DNA of 64,000 nucleotides. Source: Paraburkholderia dinghuensis. Its GTDB lineage: Bacteria; Pseudomonadota; Gammaproteobacteria; Burkholderiales; Burkholderiaceae. The stretch spans positions 437,699 through 501,698 of the forward strand of contig NZ_RQIS01000001.1 in the NCBI RefSeq assembly GCF_003837865.1, written 5' to 3'. Within the stretch, counting starts at the first letter, position 1, and the number at the start of each line of letters is the position of its first letter. The position numbers were made by a program, and so were the translations under genes. Below the pieces are notes generated by a model, which was given only the letters and a program-made list of their open reading frames with translations, ran no database searches and was not told the origin of the DNA. This document shows, piece after piece, positions 36,086 to 45,481 of the stretch.

Positions 36086-37411
36086 CTACTTCTGAAGGCC
36101 GGCCTGCTGGACCGCACGGTCGGCGGCGGCGTTGCCCGCGGTCAACGCCTGATCGACGCTCATCTGTCCGGCGAGCGCGCCGGAGACGTTCTGGCCGACC
36201 ACGGTGCCGAACGACTGAAACTCAGGAATCCCGACGAACTGGATACCCGTGTACGGAACCGGCTTGAGCGTCGGACGCGTCGGATCGGCGCTCAGGATCG
36301 CCTTGAGCACGAAGTCGGCGAACGGCGCGGCGGCCCGGTATTCCGGACGCGCATATGTGGACTTGCGCGTGCCCGACGGCACCGAGGCCCAACCCTGGTC
36401 CTTCGCGACCAACTCGATGTATTCCTTCGACGTGGCCCACTCGACGAACTTCTGCGCGGAGTCCTTCGACTTCGACGACTTCGGAATCGCGAGCGCCCAC
36501 GACCACAGCCAGTGCGAGCCGTTCGGCGTGACCTGGGTCGGCGCGGCGGCGAAGCCGATCTTGTCGGCCACCTGCGACTGCTGCTTGTTGAAGAGAATGC
36601 CCGCGGCGACCGTCGCGTCGATCCACATCCCGCACTTGCCCGACGACATCAGCGTCAGGTTCTCGTTGAAGCCGTTCGAGCTGGCTCCCGGAGGCCCGTC
36701 CTTCTTCAGCATATCGACGTAGAAGTTCACCGCCTTCTTCCACTCGGGCGTGGTCAGCTGCGCGTGCCACTTCTCGTCGAACCAGCGTCCGCCGAACGTG
36801 TTCACGACCGTCGTCACATACGCCATGTTTTCGCCCCAGCCCGCCTTGCCGCGCAGACAGATGCCGTAGGTGCCGGCCGACTTGTCGGTGAGCTTGTCGG
36901 CGAACTGGGCGATCTGGTCATAGGTCGGCTGCTCGGGCATCTTGAGGCCCTTCGCATCGAACAGGTCCTTGCGGTAATACGTCATCGAGCTTTCGACGTA
37001 GAACGGCAGCGCAAAAAGCGTCCCGTTGTACGAGAGGCCGTCACGCGCGGTCTTCACGACGTCTTCGAGATCGTAGCTCGCGGGCAGGTTCGTCATCGGG
37101 ACGAGCCAGCCGCGCTTGCCCCACTGCGGCGCTTCGAACGTGCCGATCATCATCACGTCGAACTGGCCGCTGTTGGTCGTAATGTCGGTGGTTGCGCGCT
37201 GGCGCAGCACGTTTTCTTCGAGAATCACCCAGTTCAGCTTGATGCCCGGATTGGCCTTCTCGAAGGCCGGCGAGAGCTTCTTCAGCTCGATCATGTCCGG
37301 ATTGTTCAACATCGCAATGGTGACGGTCTGCGCGTGAACGACGCTTGCACCGGCGGCAGCAACGACACCCGCGCCAAGCAAACGTAACGCGGTCCTGAAG
37401 GCTGGTTTCAT
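36086..37411 (-). CDS. Polyol ABC transporter substrate-binding protein
   Basis: A 441-residue periplasmic extracellular solute-binding protein (family 1): signal peptide ending near VVHA/QTVTIA, then two alpha/beta lobes. ENVLRQRATTDITTN and QFDVMMIGTFEAPQW resemble SmoE/MtlE-type sorbitol/mannitol receptors. It delivers the polyol to the two permeases encoded downstream. It is the second gene of the operon, 59 bases after the SDR dehydrogenase. Confidence 0.92.
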   Translation of the reverse strand: MKPAFRTALRLLGAGVVAAAGASVVHAQTVTIAMLNNPDMIELKKLSPAFEKANPGIKLNWVILEENVLRQRATTDITTNSGQFDVMMIGTFEAPQWGKRGWLVPMTNLPASYDLEDVVKTARDGLSYNGTLFALPFYVESSMTYYRKDLFDAKGLKMPEQPTYDQIAQFADKLTDKSAGTYGICLRGKAGWGENMAYVTTVVNTFGGRWFDEKWHAQLTTPEWKKAVNFYVDMLKKDGPPGASSNGFNENLTLMSSGKCGMWIDATVAAGILFNKQQSQVADKIGFAAAPTQVTPNGSHWLWSWALAIPKSSKSKDSAQKFVEWATSKEYIELVAKDQGWASVPSGTRKSTYARPEYRAAAPFADFVLKAILSADPTRPTLKPVPYTGIQFVGIPEFQSFGTVVGQNVSGALAGQMSVDQALTAGNAAADRAVQQAGLQK

Positions 37412-37470
37412 GACTTGTCTCCTTTGTTTGTTACGTTATGTCGTGCCGCACGATGGAACGCGGCTTGAGT

Positions 37471-38274
37471 TCAACTCATCCAGTTGCCGCCGTCGACGTT
37501 GAGCGTCTGGGCGGTGATGTAATCGGCGTCCGCGGACGCGAGAAAGAGCGCGGCGCCGGTGAGGTCTGCGGGCAGACCCATGCGGCCGAGCGGCACCGCC
37601 GCCCCCACGAGCCGTTTCTTTTCGCCGACCGCGAGATGCTCGTATTGCGCAAAGAGCGCGTCGACCTGATCCCACATCGGCGTATCGACGACGCCGGGTG
37701 CAATGCCGTTCACGTTGATCCGGTACGGCGCGAGCGCGAGCGCCGCCGACTGCGTGTAGCTCAGCACGGCGGCCTTCGTTGCACAGTAGTGCGAAACAAG
37801 TGCCTCACCGCGACGTCCCGCCTGCGACGACATGTTGATGATCTTGCCGCCGTGACCCTGCTCCACCATGCGGCGCGCGACGGCCTGCATGAGGAAGAAC
37901 ATCCCCTTCACGTTGACAGCGAATAGGCGGTCATAAACATCCCAGGATTCGTCGAGGAGCGGGCGCATGTCGAAAAGCGCCGCGTTGTTGAAGAGGATGT
38001 CGACACGTCCGAAGCGCTCGACGGCCGCGTCCACGATACGCTCGATGTCCTCGCGGCGCGTCACATCGGCGCTCTGTGCGAGCACACGCTCCGGGTGATC
38101 GGCGGCAAGCTGGGGCGCGATGGCGCCAGCCGGCTTCACGTCGACGAGCACACAGCACGCACCCTCCTCCAGATAGCGGCTCGCCACGGCCTCGCCAATG
38201 CCGCTCGCCGCGCCGGTCAGCACGGCGACCTTGTCCTGCAAACGTCCAGCCGCCGGATTCGCGGAATGTGTCAC
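37471..38274 (-). CDS. SDR polyol dehydrogenase (L-iditol 2-dehydrogenase/SmoS-like)
   Basis: A 267-residue short-chain dehydrogenase: TGAASGIGEAV cofactor site, NNAA, the catalytic Ser in NMSSQAG, and Tyr/Lys in SHYCATKAAV. It resembles sorbitol (L-iditol 2-) dehydrogenases of the SmoS/PolS type that make fructose from sorbitol. The start is GTG at 38274 with GGGAGA upstream; in-frame codons further up would give a non-family extension running through the promoter. It is the first gene of the polyol ABC operon. Confidence 0.88.
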   Translation of the reverse strand: MTHSANPAAGRLQDKVAVLTGAASGIGEAVASRYLEEGACCVLVDVKPAGAIAPQLAADHPERVLAQSADVTRREDIERIVDAAVERFGRVDILFNNAALFDMRPLLDESWDVYDRLFAVNVKGMFFLMQAVARRMVEQGHGGKIINMSSQAGRRGEALVSHYCATKAAVLSYTQSAALALAPYRINVNGIAPGVVDTPMWDQVDALFAQYEHLAVGEKKRLVGAAVPLGRMGLPADLTGAALFLASADADYITAQTLNVDGGNWMS

Positions 38275-38340
38275 AGGGCTGTCTCCCAATTCGTTCGTCC
38301 CAGCGCCTTGCGCGCCGATCGGGTGAGCGAACGCCCAATA

Positions 38341-38359
38341 ACCGAGCATTTGCTCTATT
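38341..38359 (-). promoter_or_regulatory. Probable SorC-type operator of the polyol ABC operon
   Basis: Read on the minus strand, AATAGAGCAAATGCTCGGT contains the dyad GAGCA-N2-TGCTC. It differs from the dalD operator at two of 19 positions and, as there, starts nine bases after the -10 box. Confidence 0.7.
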
Positions 38360-38368
38360 GATGATCGA

Positions 38369-38397
38369 ATGATCGGATACGCACTGGTGCATGTCAA
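38369..38397 (-). promoter_or_regulatory. Promoter of the polyol ABC operon
   Basis: On the minus strand: TTGACA (38397-38392), 17 bases, GATCAT (38374-38369). The -10 box and spacer length equal those of the dalD promoter. Confidence 0.7.
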
Positions 38398-38583
38398 GGC
38401 GGGCAAACGAGATTTAAGGAGATTTCGATGGTGCGGCGCGCAAGGGCCCCGCCTGCACAGGCCTACAAAATGAGATAAGAGGCTCGCTTGCTCGTCAACC
38501 GGCGCGATACGTTATATCATTGCGGCTTTGTCGCACCCTGACGTGCCGCCTCCACTGCTCCCGACGCCTTCGAGGACAGAGCC

Positions 38584-39531
38584 ATGATCTACCAAAACCC
38601 CGCGCACGGTCCGGCCGCCCGCCTCACGAGCGCTGCCGCGCGCCTCGTCGTCGCGCTGGCGGCCACGGTCGCTGCCGTGTTCGGCTTCGCCCACGCTGCG
38701 CTCGCCGCGGACGCGACGATTCCCGTCGTCGCCGCGGAGAACTTCTACGGCGACGTGGTCAAGCAGATCGGCGGCGCACGCGTGGACGTGACGAGCATCC
38801 TCAGCAACCCCGACCAGGACCCGCACCTCTTCGAAGCCAGCCCGACGACGGCGCGTGCGCTGCAGCACGCGCGCATCGTCGTCTATAGCGGCGCCGATTA
38901 CGATCCGTGGATGACGAAGCTCCTCGGCGCTACCAAGGGTAGCCAGGGCAGCCCGCGCGCGATCATCGTCGCGGCGGATCTGGTCGGCAAGAAGGCCGGC
39001 GACAACCCGCACCTCTGGTACGACCCGCGGACCATGCCCGCCGTCGCGCGCGCGGTGAGCGCTGCGCTCGCCGCGGCGGACCCCGCGCACAAGAGCGTGT
39101 ACGATGCGAACCTGGCCGCGTTCCTCGTCTCGCTCAAACCGCTCGATGCGAAGGTGGCGGCCATGCGCACGCGCTACCATGGCGTGCCGGTGACGGCGAC
39201 GGAGCCGGTGTTCGGCTACATGTCGGACGCGCTCGGACTCGACATGCGCAACCTGCGCTTCCAGCTGGCGACGATGAACGACACCGAGGCGAGCGCTTCG
39301 GACATCGCCGCCTTCGAGCGCGACCTGCGCGAGCGGCGCGTGCGCGTGCTGATCTACAACAGCCAGGCGACCGAAGCACTCACGCGGCGCATGCTCGTGC
39401 TCGCGAAAGATTCGAAGGTGCCGGCGGTAAGCGTCACTGAAACGCAGCCGGCGGGTGTCACGTTCCAGCAATGGATGATGGCGCAGCTCGACGCACTCGA
39501 CCGTGCGCTGGCCGCGTCCGCGAAACCCTAA
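38584..39531 (+). CDS. Metal ABC transporter substrate-binding protein (ZnuA/TroA family)
   Basis: A 315-residue cluster A-I metal receptor: signal peptide ending near ALA/ADATIPVV, then AENFYGDVVKQIGG, the metal-site His regions DPHLFEAS and NPHLWYDP, and TEPVFGYMSDALGL, where Glu stands at a position that is often His. The long His-rich loop of ZnuA is absent. Substrate is probably zinc or manganese. It is the first gene of a three-gene importer. Confidence 0.88.
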   Translation: MIYQNPAHGPAARLTSAAARLVVALAATVAAVFGFAHAALAADATIPVVAAENFYGDVVKQIGGARVDVTSILSNPDQDPHLFEASPTTARALQHARIVVYSGADYDPWMTKLLGATKGSQGSPRAIIVAADLVGKKAGDNPHLWYDPRTMPAVARAVSAALAAADPAHKSVYDANLAAFLVSLKPLDAKVAAMRTRYHGVPVTATEPVFGYMSDALGLDMRNLRFQLATMNDTEASASDIAAFERDLRERRVRVLIYNSQATEALTRRMLVLAKDSKVPAVSVTETQPAGVTFQQWMMAQLDALDRALAASAKP

Positions 39532-39554
39532 CCCGAAGTGCAAGGAAGGACCCG

Positions 39555-40541
39555 ATGACGACGGCGGTGCCCCCGTCCAACGATCGCCACGATCACCACG
39601 ATTCGCACGCTCAAGCGGCGCCGCACGGCGCGCACCGTCACGCGACGCCGGTGCTCACGCTCGCGGGCGTGACGCTCACGCTCGGCGACCGGACGATCCT
39701 GCGAGACGCGAATTTCGCGGTGAACCAGGGCGAATTCATCGGCGTGCTCGGGCCGAACGGCGCGGGCAAGACCACGCTCATGCGAGCGATCCTCGGCCTC
39801 GTGCCCGCCTCGCACGGCGCGATCCGCGTGCTCGGCGCGCCGGTGGCGCGCGGCAATCCGTCGATTGGCTACATGCCGCAAACGCGCACCGCGCTGGCGA
39901 GCCGCCGCGTGCGCGGACGCGATTTCGTCGCGATGGCCGCCGACGGTCACCGCTGGGGCCTGCCGCGCACCGATTCCGCCACGCGCGCCGACGTCGCGCG
40001 CGTGCTTGACCTCGTCGGCGCGACGACGCTCGCCGACCGCCCGCTCTCCGAGCTTTCCGGCGGCGAGCGCCAGCGCCTCCTGCTCGCGCAATGCCTGCTC
40101 GGTGACCCGAAGCTGCTCTTGCTCGACGAACCGCTCATCAGCCTCGATCCGAACCATCAGCGCGGCGTGGTCGAACTCGTGCGGCGCGTGCAGCGCGAAC
40201 TCGGCATCGCGGTGCTGTTTTCGGCGCACGAACTCAATCCGCTCCTGAACGCACTCGACCGCGTGCTGTATCTCGGCAATGGCGTGGCCGCGCTCGGCAG
40301 TGTCGACGAGGTCATCACCGGGCCGGTGCTCTCGCGCCTCTACGGATCGCCGATCGAAGTCATGCGCATGAAAGGGCGCATCTTCGTGATGTCCGGCGAC
40401 GTCGAAGTCGAGAAACACGATCACGGCCACGAGCACGATCACACGCACGAACACGATCACGGACACGCCGCGCATGCACATCGGCCCGGCGGCGATGCAC
40501 ACGGACAAAACGGCCAACACGACCACACGCACGATGCTTGA
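39555..40541 (+). CDS. Metal ABC transporter ATPase with His-rich tails
   Basis: A 328-residue ATPase: Walker A GPNGAGKTT, signature LSGGERQRLLLAQ and Walker B LLLLDEPLISLD. Both ends are unusual. The N-terminal 30 residues contain several His (DRHDHHDSHAQ), and the last 45 residues are a dense His/Asp tail made of HDHGHEHDHTHEHD-type repeats, a likely cytoplasmic metal buffer or sensor. AAGGAAGGA precedes the ATG at 39555. It overlaps the permease gene by eight bases. Confidence 0.9.
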   Translation: MTTAVPPSNDRHDHHDSHAQAAPHGAHRHATPVLTLAGVTLTLGDRTILRDANFAVNQGEFIGVLGPNGAGKTTLMRAILGLVPASHGAIRVLGAPVARGNPSIGYMPQTRTALASRRVRGRDFVAMAADGHRWGLPRTDSATRADVARVLDLVGATTLADRPLSELSGGERQRLLLAQCLLGDPKLLLLDEPLISLDPNHQRGVVELVRRVQRELGIAVLFSAHELNPLLNALDRVLYLGNGVAALGSVDEVITGPVLSRLYGSPIEVMRMKGRIFVMSGDVEVEKHDHGHEHDHTHEHDHGHAAHAHRPGGDAHGQNGQHDHTHDA

Positions 40542-41316
40542 ATACGATTTCATGGTGAACGCCTTCGCGGCGTCGGGCATCGTCGCGGTGCTCGCGGGCG
40601 TGGTCGGCTATTTTCTCGTGCTGCGCGGGCAGACCTTCGCGGGCCACGCGCTCTCGCACGTCGGCTTCACCGGCGCGACGGGCGCCGTGCTGCTCGGTGT
40701 CTCGCCGATGTGGGGCATGGTCGGCTTCACGCTCGCCGCAGGTGTTTCGATGGGTGCGCTCGGCGAAAAGCTCGCGGGCCGCGATGTCGCCATCGGCGTG
40801 ATCCTCTCGCTCGCGCTCGGCTTCGGCCTCTTGTTCCTGCACTTCTTCACGTCGTACGCGACGCAGGTCACCGCCCTGCTCTTCGGCAACGTGCTCGGCG
40901 TTGGCCGCGACACGCTCGGTGTGCTGGCCGCGCTCGCCATCGCGAGCCTCGCCGCGCTCGCCGCGATCATGCGGCCGCTGTTGTTCGCTTCGCTGCAACC
41001 CGAACTCGCGGAAGCCAAGGGTGTGTCGCTGCGCCTCGTCTCCGTGCTATTCCTTGCCATCGCGGCGCTCGCGGTGGCCGCGTGCACGCAGATCGTCGGC
41101 GTGCTGCTCGTGTTCACGCTGATGGTCGGACCCGCCGCGGCAGCGCAGAACCTGACGACGCGTCTGTCGACCGGCCTCGTGCTCGCCGCCGCGCTCGCAC
41201 TCGTGCAGGCGTGGCTCGGCGTGACGCTCGCGTATTACACCGACTGGCCGACGAGCTTCTGGATCACCGCGCTCGCCGCGCTGGTTTATGGCGCGAGTTT
41301 GATCGGGCGACGCTAA
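40534..41316 (+). CDS. Metal ABC transporter permease (ZnuB/MntB family)
   Basis: A 260-residue membrane protein of the ABC-3 permease family with about seven to eight helices. Conserved GYFLVLRGQTFAGHALSHVGFTGA is near the N-terminus, and QIVGVLLVFTLMVGPAAAA is in the C-terminal half. The ATG at 40534 lies inside the end of the ATPase gene. It completes the zinc/manganese-type importer. Confidence 0.9.
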   Translation: MLEYDFMVNAFAASGIVAVLAGVVGYFLVLRGQTFAGHALSHVGFTGATGAVLLGVSPMWGMVGFTLAAGVSMGALGEKLAGRDVAIGVILSLALGFGLLFLHFFTSYATQVTALLFGNVLGVGRDTLGVLAALAIASLAALAAIMRPLLFASLQPELAEAKGVSLRLVSVLFLAIAALAVAACTQIVGVLLVFTLMVGPAAAAQNLTTRLSTGLVLAAALALVQAWLGVTLAYYTDWPTSFWITALAALVYGASLIGRR

Positions 41317-41350
41317 AGCGCCTGAAGCGTCTATAGCGCTATTTGCAGGC

Positions 41351-41388
41351 AAGAAAAAACGGCGTTGCACCGGAAGAGCAACGCCGTT
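41351..41388 (-). terminator. Bidirectional hairpin terminator, fghA end
   Basis: An 11-bp stem AACGGCGTTGC (41358-41368) and GCAACGCCGTT (41378-41388) has a T-rich run on the minus strand (A tract 41351-41359). It serves fghA and perhaps the convergent metal permease gene. Confidence 0.8.
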
Positions 41389-41416
41389 CTGCTTTCGGCA
41401 TAGGACTTGCGCCGAT

Positions 41417-42262
41417 CTACTTCAGCAACACCCGCGCATGATGCGCGATGTGATCCTCGACGAACGTCTGGATGAAGAAGTACCCGTGATCGTAGCCCTC
41501 GTGGCGGCGCAGCGTGAGCGGCTGCCCCGCCGCGCGGCATGCGGCTTCGAACACATCCGGATTCAGCTGGTTCGCAAGGAACTGATCGGCCATGCCCTGA
41601 TCGACGAGGATGCCTTCATCGAACTTGCGCGTCGCGCGCGCGACGAGTTCGCTCGCGTCGTACTGTTTCCACGCTTCGCGATCGTCTCCGAGATAGCCGC
41701 TGAACGCCTTCTCGCCCCAGGGGCACCGCGAAGGCGCAGCGATCGGCGCGAACGCCGACACCGACCGATATATCTGCGGATTGCGCAACGCGAGCGTCAA
41801 CGCGCCGTGCCCACCCATCGAATGCCCGAAGATGCCAAGCCGCTCGCCATCGACGCTCAGATTCGACGTCACGACCTCGCGCAGTTCGTCGCGCACGTAG
41901 GAGTACGTGCGCCAGTGCGTAGCCCAGGGCTCGCGCGTCGCATCGACGTAGAAGCCCGCGCCCACGCCGAAGTCCCACGCATCGGCTTCGCCCTGCACGT
42001 TCGCGCCGCGCGGGCTCGTGTCCGGCGAAATCAGCGCGATGCCGTGCTGGGCCGCGAAGCGCTGCGCACCCGCCTTGATCGGAAACGTTTCTTCCGTGCA
42101 GGTCAGGCCCGCGAGATAGAAAAGCCCCGGCACCTTGCGCGTGCGCGCCTGCGGCGGCAGAAACACGGAGAAGCGCATCGGCAGCCCGATCGTCGCCGAG
42201 TCGTGCTTGTAGATGCGCTGCACGCCGTCGTAACAGGCGTGCTCCTCGATCAAAGTCAGCAT
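41417..42262 (-). CDS. fghA: S-formylglutathione hydrolase
   Basis: A 281-residue esterase-D-type alpha/beta hydrolase that converts S-formylglutathione to formate and glutathione, the second step of glutathione-dependent formaldehyde oxidation. The nucleophile Ser148 is in GHSMGGHGA, and the catalytic His lies in GYDHGYFFI. It begins 13 bases after the adhC stop in the same operon. Confidence 0.95.
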   Translation of the reverse strand: MLTLIEEHACYDGVQRIYKHDSATIGLPMRFSVFLPPQARTRKVPGLFYLAGLTCTEETFPIKAGAQRFAAQHGIALISPDTSPRGANVQGEADAWDFGVGAGFYVDATREPWATHWRTYSYVRDELREVVTSNLSVDGERLGIFGHSMGGHGALTLALRNPQIYRSVSAFAPIAAPSRCPWGEKAFSGYLGDDREAWKQYDASELVARATRKFDEGILVDQGMADQFLANQLNPDVFEAACRAAGQPLTLRRHEGYDHGYFFIQTFVEDHIAHHARVLLK

Positions 42263-42275
42263 CGCGCGCCTCCGC

Positions 42276-43382
42276 TCAGTACAGCACGACGGAGCGGATC
42301 GACTCGCCCTGCTTCATCAGGTCGAAGCCCTCGTTGATGCGTTCGAGCGGCAGCCGGTGCGTGATGAGATCGTCGATGTTGATCTTGCCTTCCATGTACC
42401 AGTCGACGATCTTCGGCACGTCCGTGCGGCCGCGCGCGCCGCCGAACGCCGAGCCCTTCCACTGGCGTCCGGTCACAAGCTGGAACGGCCGCGTGCTGAT
42501 CTCCTCGCCCGCCGCCGCGACGCCGATGATGAACGACTGGCCCCAGCCCTTGTGCGTGCATTCGAGCGCCTCGCGCATGAGCTTCGTGCTGCCGACGCAT
42601 TCGAACGAGTAGTCGGCGCCGCCATCGGTCAGTTGTACGATGCGGTCGACGACGTTCTCGACTTCGTTCGGGTTGATAAAGTGCGTCATGCCGAACTTCT
42701 TCGCGAGTTCGACGCGCTTCGGATTGATGTCGATGCCGATGATCTTGTCCGCGCCGACCATCTTCGCGCCTTGAATCACGTTCAGCCCAATACCGCCCAG
42801 CCCGAACACGACGACATTCGCGCCCGCCTCGACCTTCGCCGAGTACACGACGGCGCCCACACCCGTCGTCACGCCGCAGCCGATATAGCAGACCTTGTCG
42901 AACGGCGCGTCCTCACGGATCTTCGCGACGGCGATCTCCGGCACGACGATGTAGTTCGAGAACGTCGAGGTGCCCATGTAGTGAAAGAGCGGCTTGCCGT
43001 CGAGCGAGAAGCGCGAGGTCGCATCGGGCATGAGGCCCTTGCCCTGGGTCGCGCGGATCTTCTGGCACAGGTTCGTCTTGCGCGAGAGGCAGAATTTGCA
43101 TTCGCGGCATTCGGGCGTGTAGAGCGGAATGACGTGATCGCCCTTTTTCAGCGTACCGACGCCCGGCCCCACATCGACGACGATACCCGCGCCCTCGTGG
43201 CCGAGAATCGCCGGAAAGATGCCTTCGGGGTCCGCGCCCGAGAGCGTGTAGTAATCGGTGTGGCAGATGCCCGTCGCCTTCACCTCGATCAGCACCTCGC
43301 CCGCGCGCGGACCTTCGAGATCGACTACCTCAATCGTCAGCGGGGCACCCGCTTTCCATGCGATGGCGGCTTTCGTTTTCAT
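42276..43382 (-). CDS. adhC: S-(hydroxymethyl)glutathione dehydrogenase (class III alcohol dehydrogenase)
   Basis: A 368-residue zinc enzyme oxidising the formaldehyde-glutathione adduct with NAD. The catalytic zinc Cys40 is in [11 protein letters not shown]. The structural zinc Cys cluster is [17 protein letters not shown], the NAD fold is [17 protein letters not shown], and the end SIRSVVLY is typical of the class III group. The ATG at 43382 gives [12 protein letters not shown] with AGGAG upstream. It lies between the FGGY kinase and fghA. Confidence 0.95.
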   Translation of the reverse strand: MKTKAAIAWKAGAPLTIEVVDLEGPRAGEVLIEVKATGICHTDYYTLSGADPEGIFPAILGHEGAGIVVDVGPGVGTLKKGDHVIPLYTPECRECKFCLSRKTNLCQKIRATQGKGLMPDATSRFSLDGKPLFHYMGTSTFSNYIVVPEIAVAKIREDAPFDKVCYIGCGVTTGVGAVVYSAKVEAGANVVVFGLGGIGLNVIQGAKMVGADKIIGIDINPKRVELAKKFGMTHFINPNEVENVVDRIVQLTDGGADYSFECVGSTKLMREALECTHKGWGQSFIIGVAAAGEEISTRPFQLVTGRQWKGSAFGGARGRTDVPKIVDWYMEGKINIDDLITHRLPLERINEGFDLMKQGESIRSVVLY

Positions 43383-43434
43383 CTTGCATGCTCCTGTGAA
43401 ACGGTAAATCAATGTGTGCGATGCGCTGCACGGT

Positions 43435-44871
43435 TCACCGCGTCGCGGGAAACCAGCTCCGCACGCGGCCATAAAGATCGACGAAGCGCGCATAGCGCGC
43501 TCGTAGCGCTGCATCCTCGCGCGGCGACGCCACGCGCGTCGCAGTAGGCGCGAGCACGGCTAGATCGGCCTCGCACCAGTGCCCGCATGCGAGACCGCCG
43601 AGCAGCGCAGCGCCGCGTGCAGCGGCGTTCGGACAATCGATGGCGTCGAGTTCGACGTCGAGCGCGTCGGCGAGCAATTGCCGCCAGCGCGCATCGACCG
43701 AACCGCCGCCTGCGAGCTTGAGCGCCGTGATCTGTGTGCCACTGTCGCGGATTGCATCGAGTCCCGCGCGCAACGCGAAGGCAACGCCTTCGAACGCGGC
43801 GCGCATGAGCGTGCCGCGCGTGTCGCTCAAACCGGCGCCGAGCCAGCCGCCGCGCGCCGACGGATCGAGCCACGGCGAACGCTCGCCGCTCAGATACGGC
43901 AAGAACGCGAGGGTCGCCGATGGCGTCGCGTCGAACGCTTCTTCATACGCGCGAGCCCAATCGTATGACAACCAGCCGCGCGCTGCTTCGAAGGCCACAC
44001 CTACGTTCTGCATGGCCGCCATCGTGTACCAGCCGCCGCTCGCCGATCTATAACGATGCAGGCCATGCTGCGCAGGCGGTTCGGCGCGCGCGGTCACGAG
44101 AATCTGGCCGCCGGTGCCCGTGGTGAGCAGCGCGTCGCCTTCGGGCGCGAGACCGCTGCCGAGCGCGGCGCACGGCGTGTCGCCCGCGCCCGTCGCAAGT
44201 GGAATGCCGGCGGTGAGGCCGAGCGTTCGCGCGACGTCGGCACGAAGTTTGCCGCTCGCCCCGGACGATGTCGCGAGCGGCGCGAACCAATGCGACGGCA
44301 AGCCGAGGCGCTCGATCAGTGCGTGGTCCCATGCGCCGTCGGGCGTCGCGAGCGCAGTCGCGCAGGAATCTGACGGATCGGCCGCGATCGCACCGCCTAG
44401 CGCGACACGCAGCCAGTCCTTCGGCTGTAAGGCCCAGTGCGCGGCGCGCGCTGTATCGGCGTCGTGCAGCATCGTCCACCGCAGGAGCGGTCCCGCCATG
44501 CCCGGCGCGACCGGATTGGGCTGCGGCTGGGGCCAGGCGTCGAGCAGCGCGTGCGCGCGCGTGTCAGGCCACAGCATCGCGGGGCGTAGCGCGCGGCCCG
44601 CTTCGTCGGTCAGCACGACGCCGTGCATCTGCCCCGAGAAGCCGATCGCACGCACGGCCGCGCGCTCGCCGACATCGAGGCGCGCAAATGCCGCGCATAA
44701 CGCGTCCCACCAGCGCGTGACGGGAATTTCGGCCCAGCCGGGTTTCGGGGTATCGAATGCATAGGCGGCACTGGCTGTCGCGCGTTCGGCCCCTGCTTCG
44801 TCGATGATCGCAACCTTGAGCGAGCCGGTGCCGAGATCGATACCCAGAAAACGTGCGTGCGATGGGCTCAT
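43435..44871 (-). CDS. FGGY-family carbohydrate kinase (xylulokinase-like)
   Basis: A 478-residue FGGY kinase: [15 protein letters not shown] phosphate loop, [11 protein letters not shown], the catalytic Asp in [12 protein letters not shown] and [13 protein letters not shown]. It is annotated xylulokinase by family, but it is diverged from the xylB at 27360-28841 and heads the formaldehyde operon (kinase-adhC-fghA), 52 bases before adhC. The true substrate is open; xylulose or another ketose is possible. The ATG at 44871 gives the family N-terminus. Confidence 0.85.
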   Translation of the reverse strand: MSPSHARFLGIDLGTGSLKVAIIDEAGAERATASAAYAFDTPKPGWAEIPVTRWWDALCAAFARLDVGERAAVRAIGFSGQMHGVVLTDEAGRALRPAMLWPDTRAHALLDAWPQPQPNPVAPGMAGPLLRWTMLHDADTARAAHWALQPKDWLRVALGGAIAADPSDSCATALATPDGAWDHALIERLGLPSHWFAPLATSSGASGKLRADVARTLGLTAGIPLATGAGDTPCAALGSGLAPEGDALLTTGTGGQILVTARAEPPAQHGLHRYRSASGGWYTMAAMQNVGVAFEAARGWLSYDWARAYEEAFDATPSATLAFLPYLSGERSPWLDPSARGGWLGAGLSDTRGTLMRAAFEGVAFALRAGLDAIRDSGTQITALKLAGGGSVDARWRQLLADALDVELDAIDCPNAAARGAALLGGLACGHWCEADLAVLAPTATRVASPREDAALRARYARFVDLYGRVRSWFPATR

Positions 44872-45037
44872 GGGAATCGGGATGCGCGGAAGTGAGAAAG
44901 GGTCATGATAACGGCGGGAGGAGCCGCCCATGCGACACCCCGCATAACGGCCCGAGGCGCGCCTTCATACATTCCGCCAGCGGACGTTCTACATTGAAGT
45001 CACGACGCCGGAGGACGAGCCAGCTACCAGGCGGCGT

Positions 45038-45043
45038 TATACT
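45038..45043 (+). promoter_or_regulatory. -10 element upstream of yjdM
   Basis: TATACT lies 41 bases before the yjdM ATG; AAAGGA at about 45075 is the ribosome site. Confidence 0.45.
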
Positions 45044-45084
45044 TTCGCGCTTTTATTACCGTTATCTGGCACAAAGGATTACCC

Positions 45085-45426
45085 ATGAGCACGCTGCCCC
45101 CTTGCCCGAAATGCAACTCCGAGTTTACGTACGAAGACGGAGGCGTTTTCATCTGTCCGGAGTGTGCGCATGAATGGTCGGCCGATGCGGCCGTATCGAC
45201 AGAAACGGTTGCCAAGGTTTATCGCGATTCGGCTGGCAACGTCCTGCAGGACGGGGACACCGTCACTGTCATCAAAGACCTGAAACTGAAGGGTTCGGGC
45301 GGCGTGGTCAAGATGGGCACCAAGGTCAAGAATATCCGTCTGGTGGACAGTGACCACGATATCGACTGCAAGATCGATGGGTTTGGTGCGATGAGCCTGA
45401 AATCGGAATTCGTCAAAAAGGTGTAA
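45085..45426 (+). CDS. yjdM: Zinc-ribbon protein YjdM (PhnA)
   Basis: A 113-residue YjdM/PhnA-family protein. The N-terminal zinc ribbon has Cys7, Cys10, Cys24 and Cys27, and an SH3-like C-terminal domain ([22 protein letters not shown]) follows. The family name PhnA is historical and a role in phosphonate use is not supported. Full length and well conserved. It marks the left edge of the accessory-looking ABC region; a 27-base dyad repeat starts 28 bases after its stop. Confidence 0.93.
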   Translation: MSTLPPCPKCNSEFTYEDGGVFICPECAHEWSADAAVSTETVAKVYRDSAGNVLQDGDTVTVIKDLKLKGSGGVVKMGTKVKNIRLVDSDHDIDCKIDGFGAMSLKSEFVKKV

Positions 45427-45454
45427 TCGGGCAGACAACGCGTAACCTCGATCA

Positions 45455-45481
45455 GCGCAGCCTGCCGGCAGCAGTCTGCGC
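45455..45481. repeat. 27-base dyad repeat, left copy
   Basis: The outer arms GCGCAG and CTGCGC enclose the palindrome CTGCCGGCAG. The copy at 50970-50996 matches at 25 of 27 positions in the same orientation. There is no T tract, so it is not a simple terminator. The rest of 45427-45704 holds nothing recognisable. Confidence 0.65.

Larger units (their letters stand above)
38275..38583. other. Regulatory region between the polyol and metal-transport operons
   Basis: 309 bases between divergent operons. It holds the minus-strand polyol promoter and operator (38341-38397). Closer to the metal operon is an AT-rich imperfect dyad, GATACGTTATATCATTGC (38506-38523), which could be a -10 region or a Zur-like metal-regulator site. 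No gene. Confidence 0.5.

Noticed and set aside
34156..36117. Single 653-codon minus-strand frame over both permease genes
   Set aside because: The part upstream of 35034 is an out-of-frame shadow of permease 1; two separate permeases with an ATGA overlap explain it.
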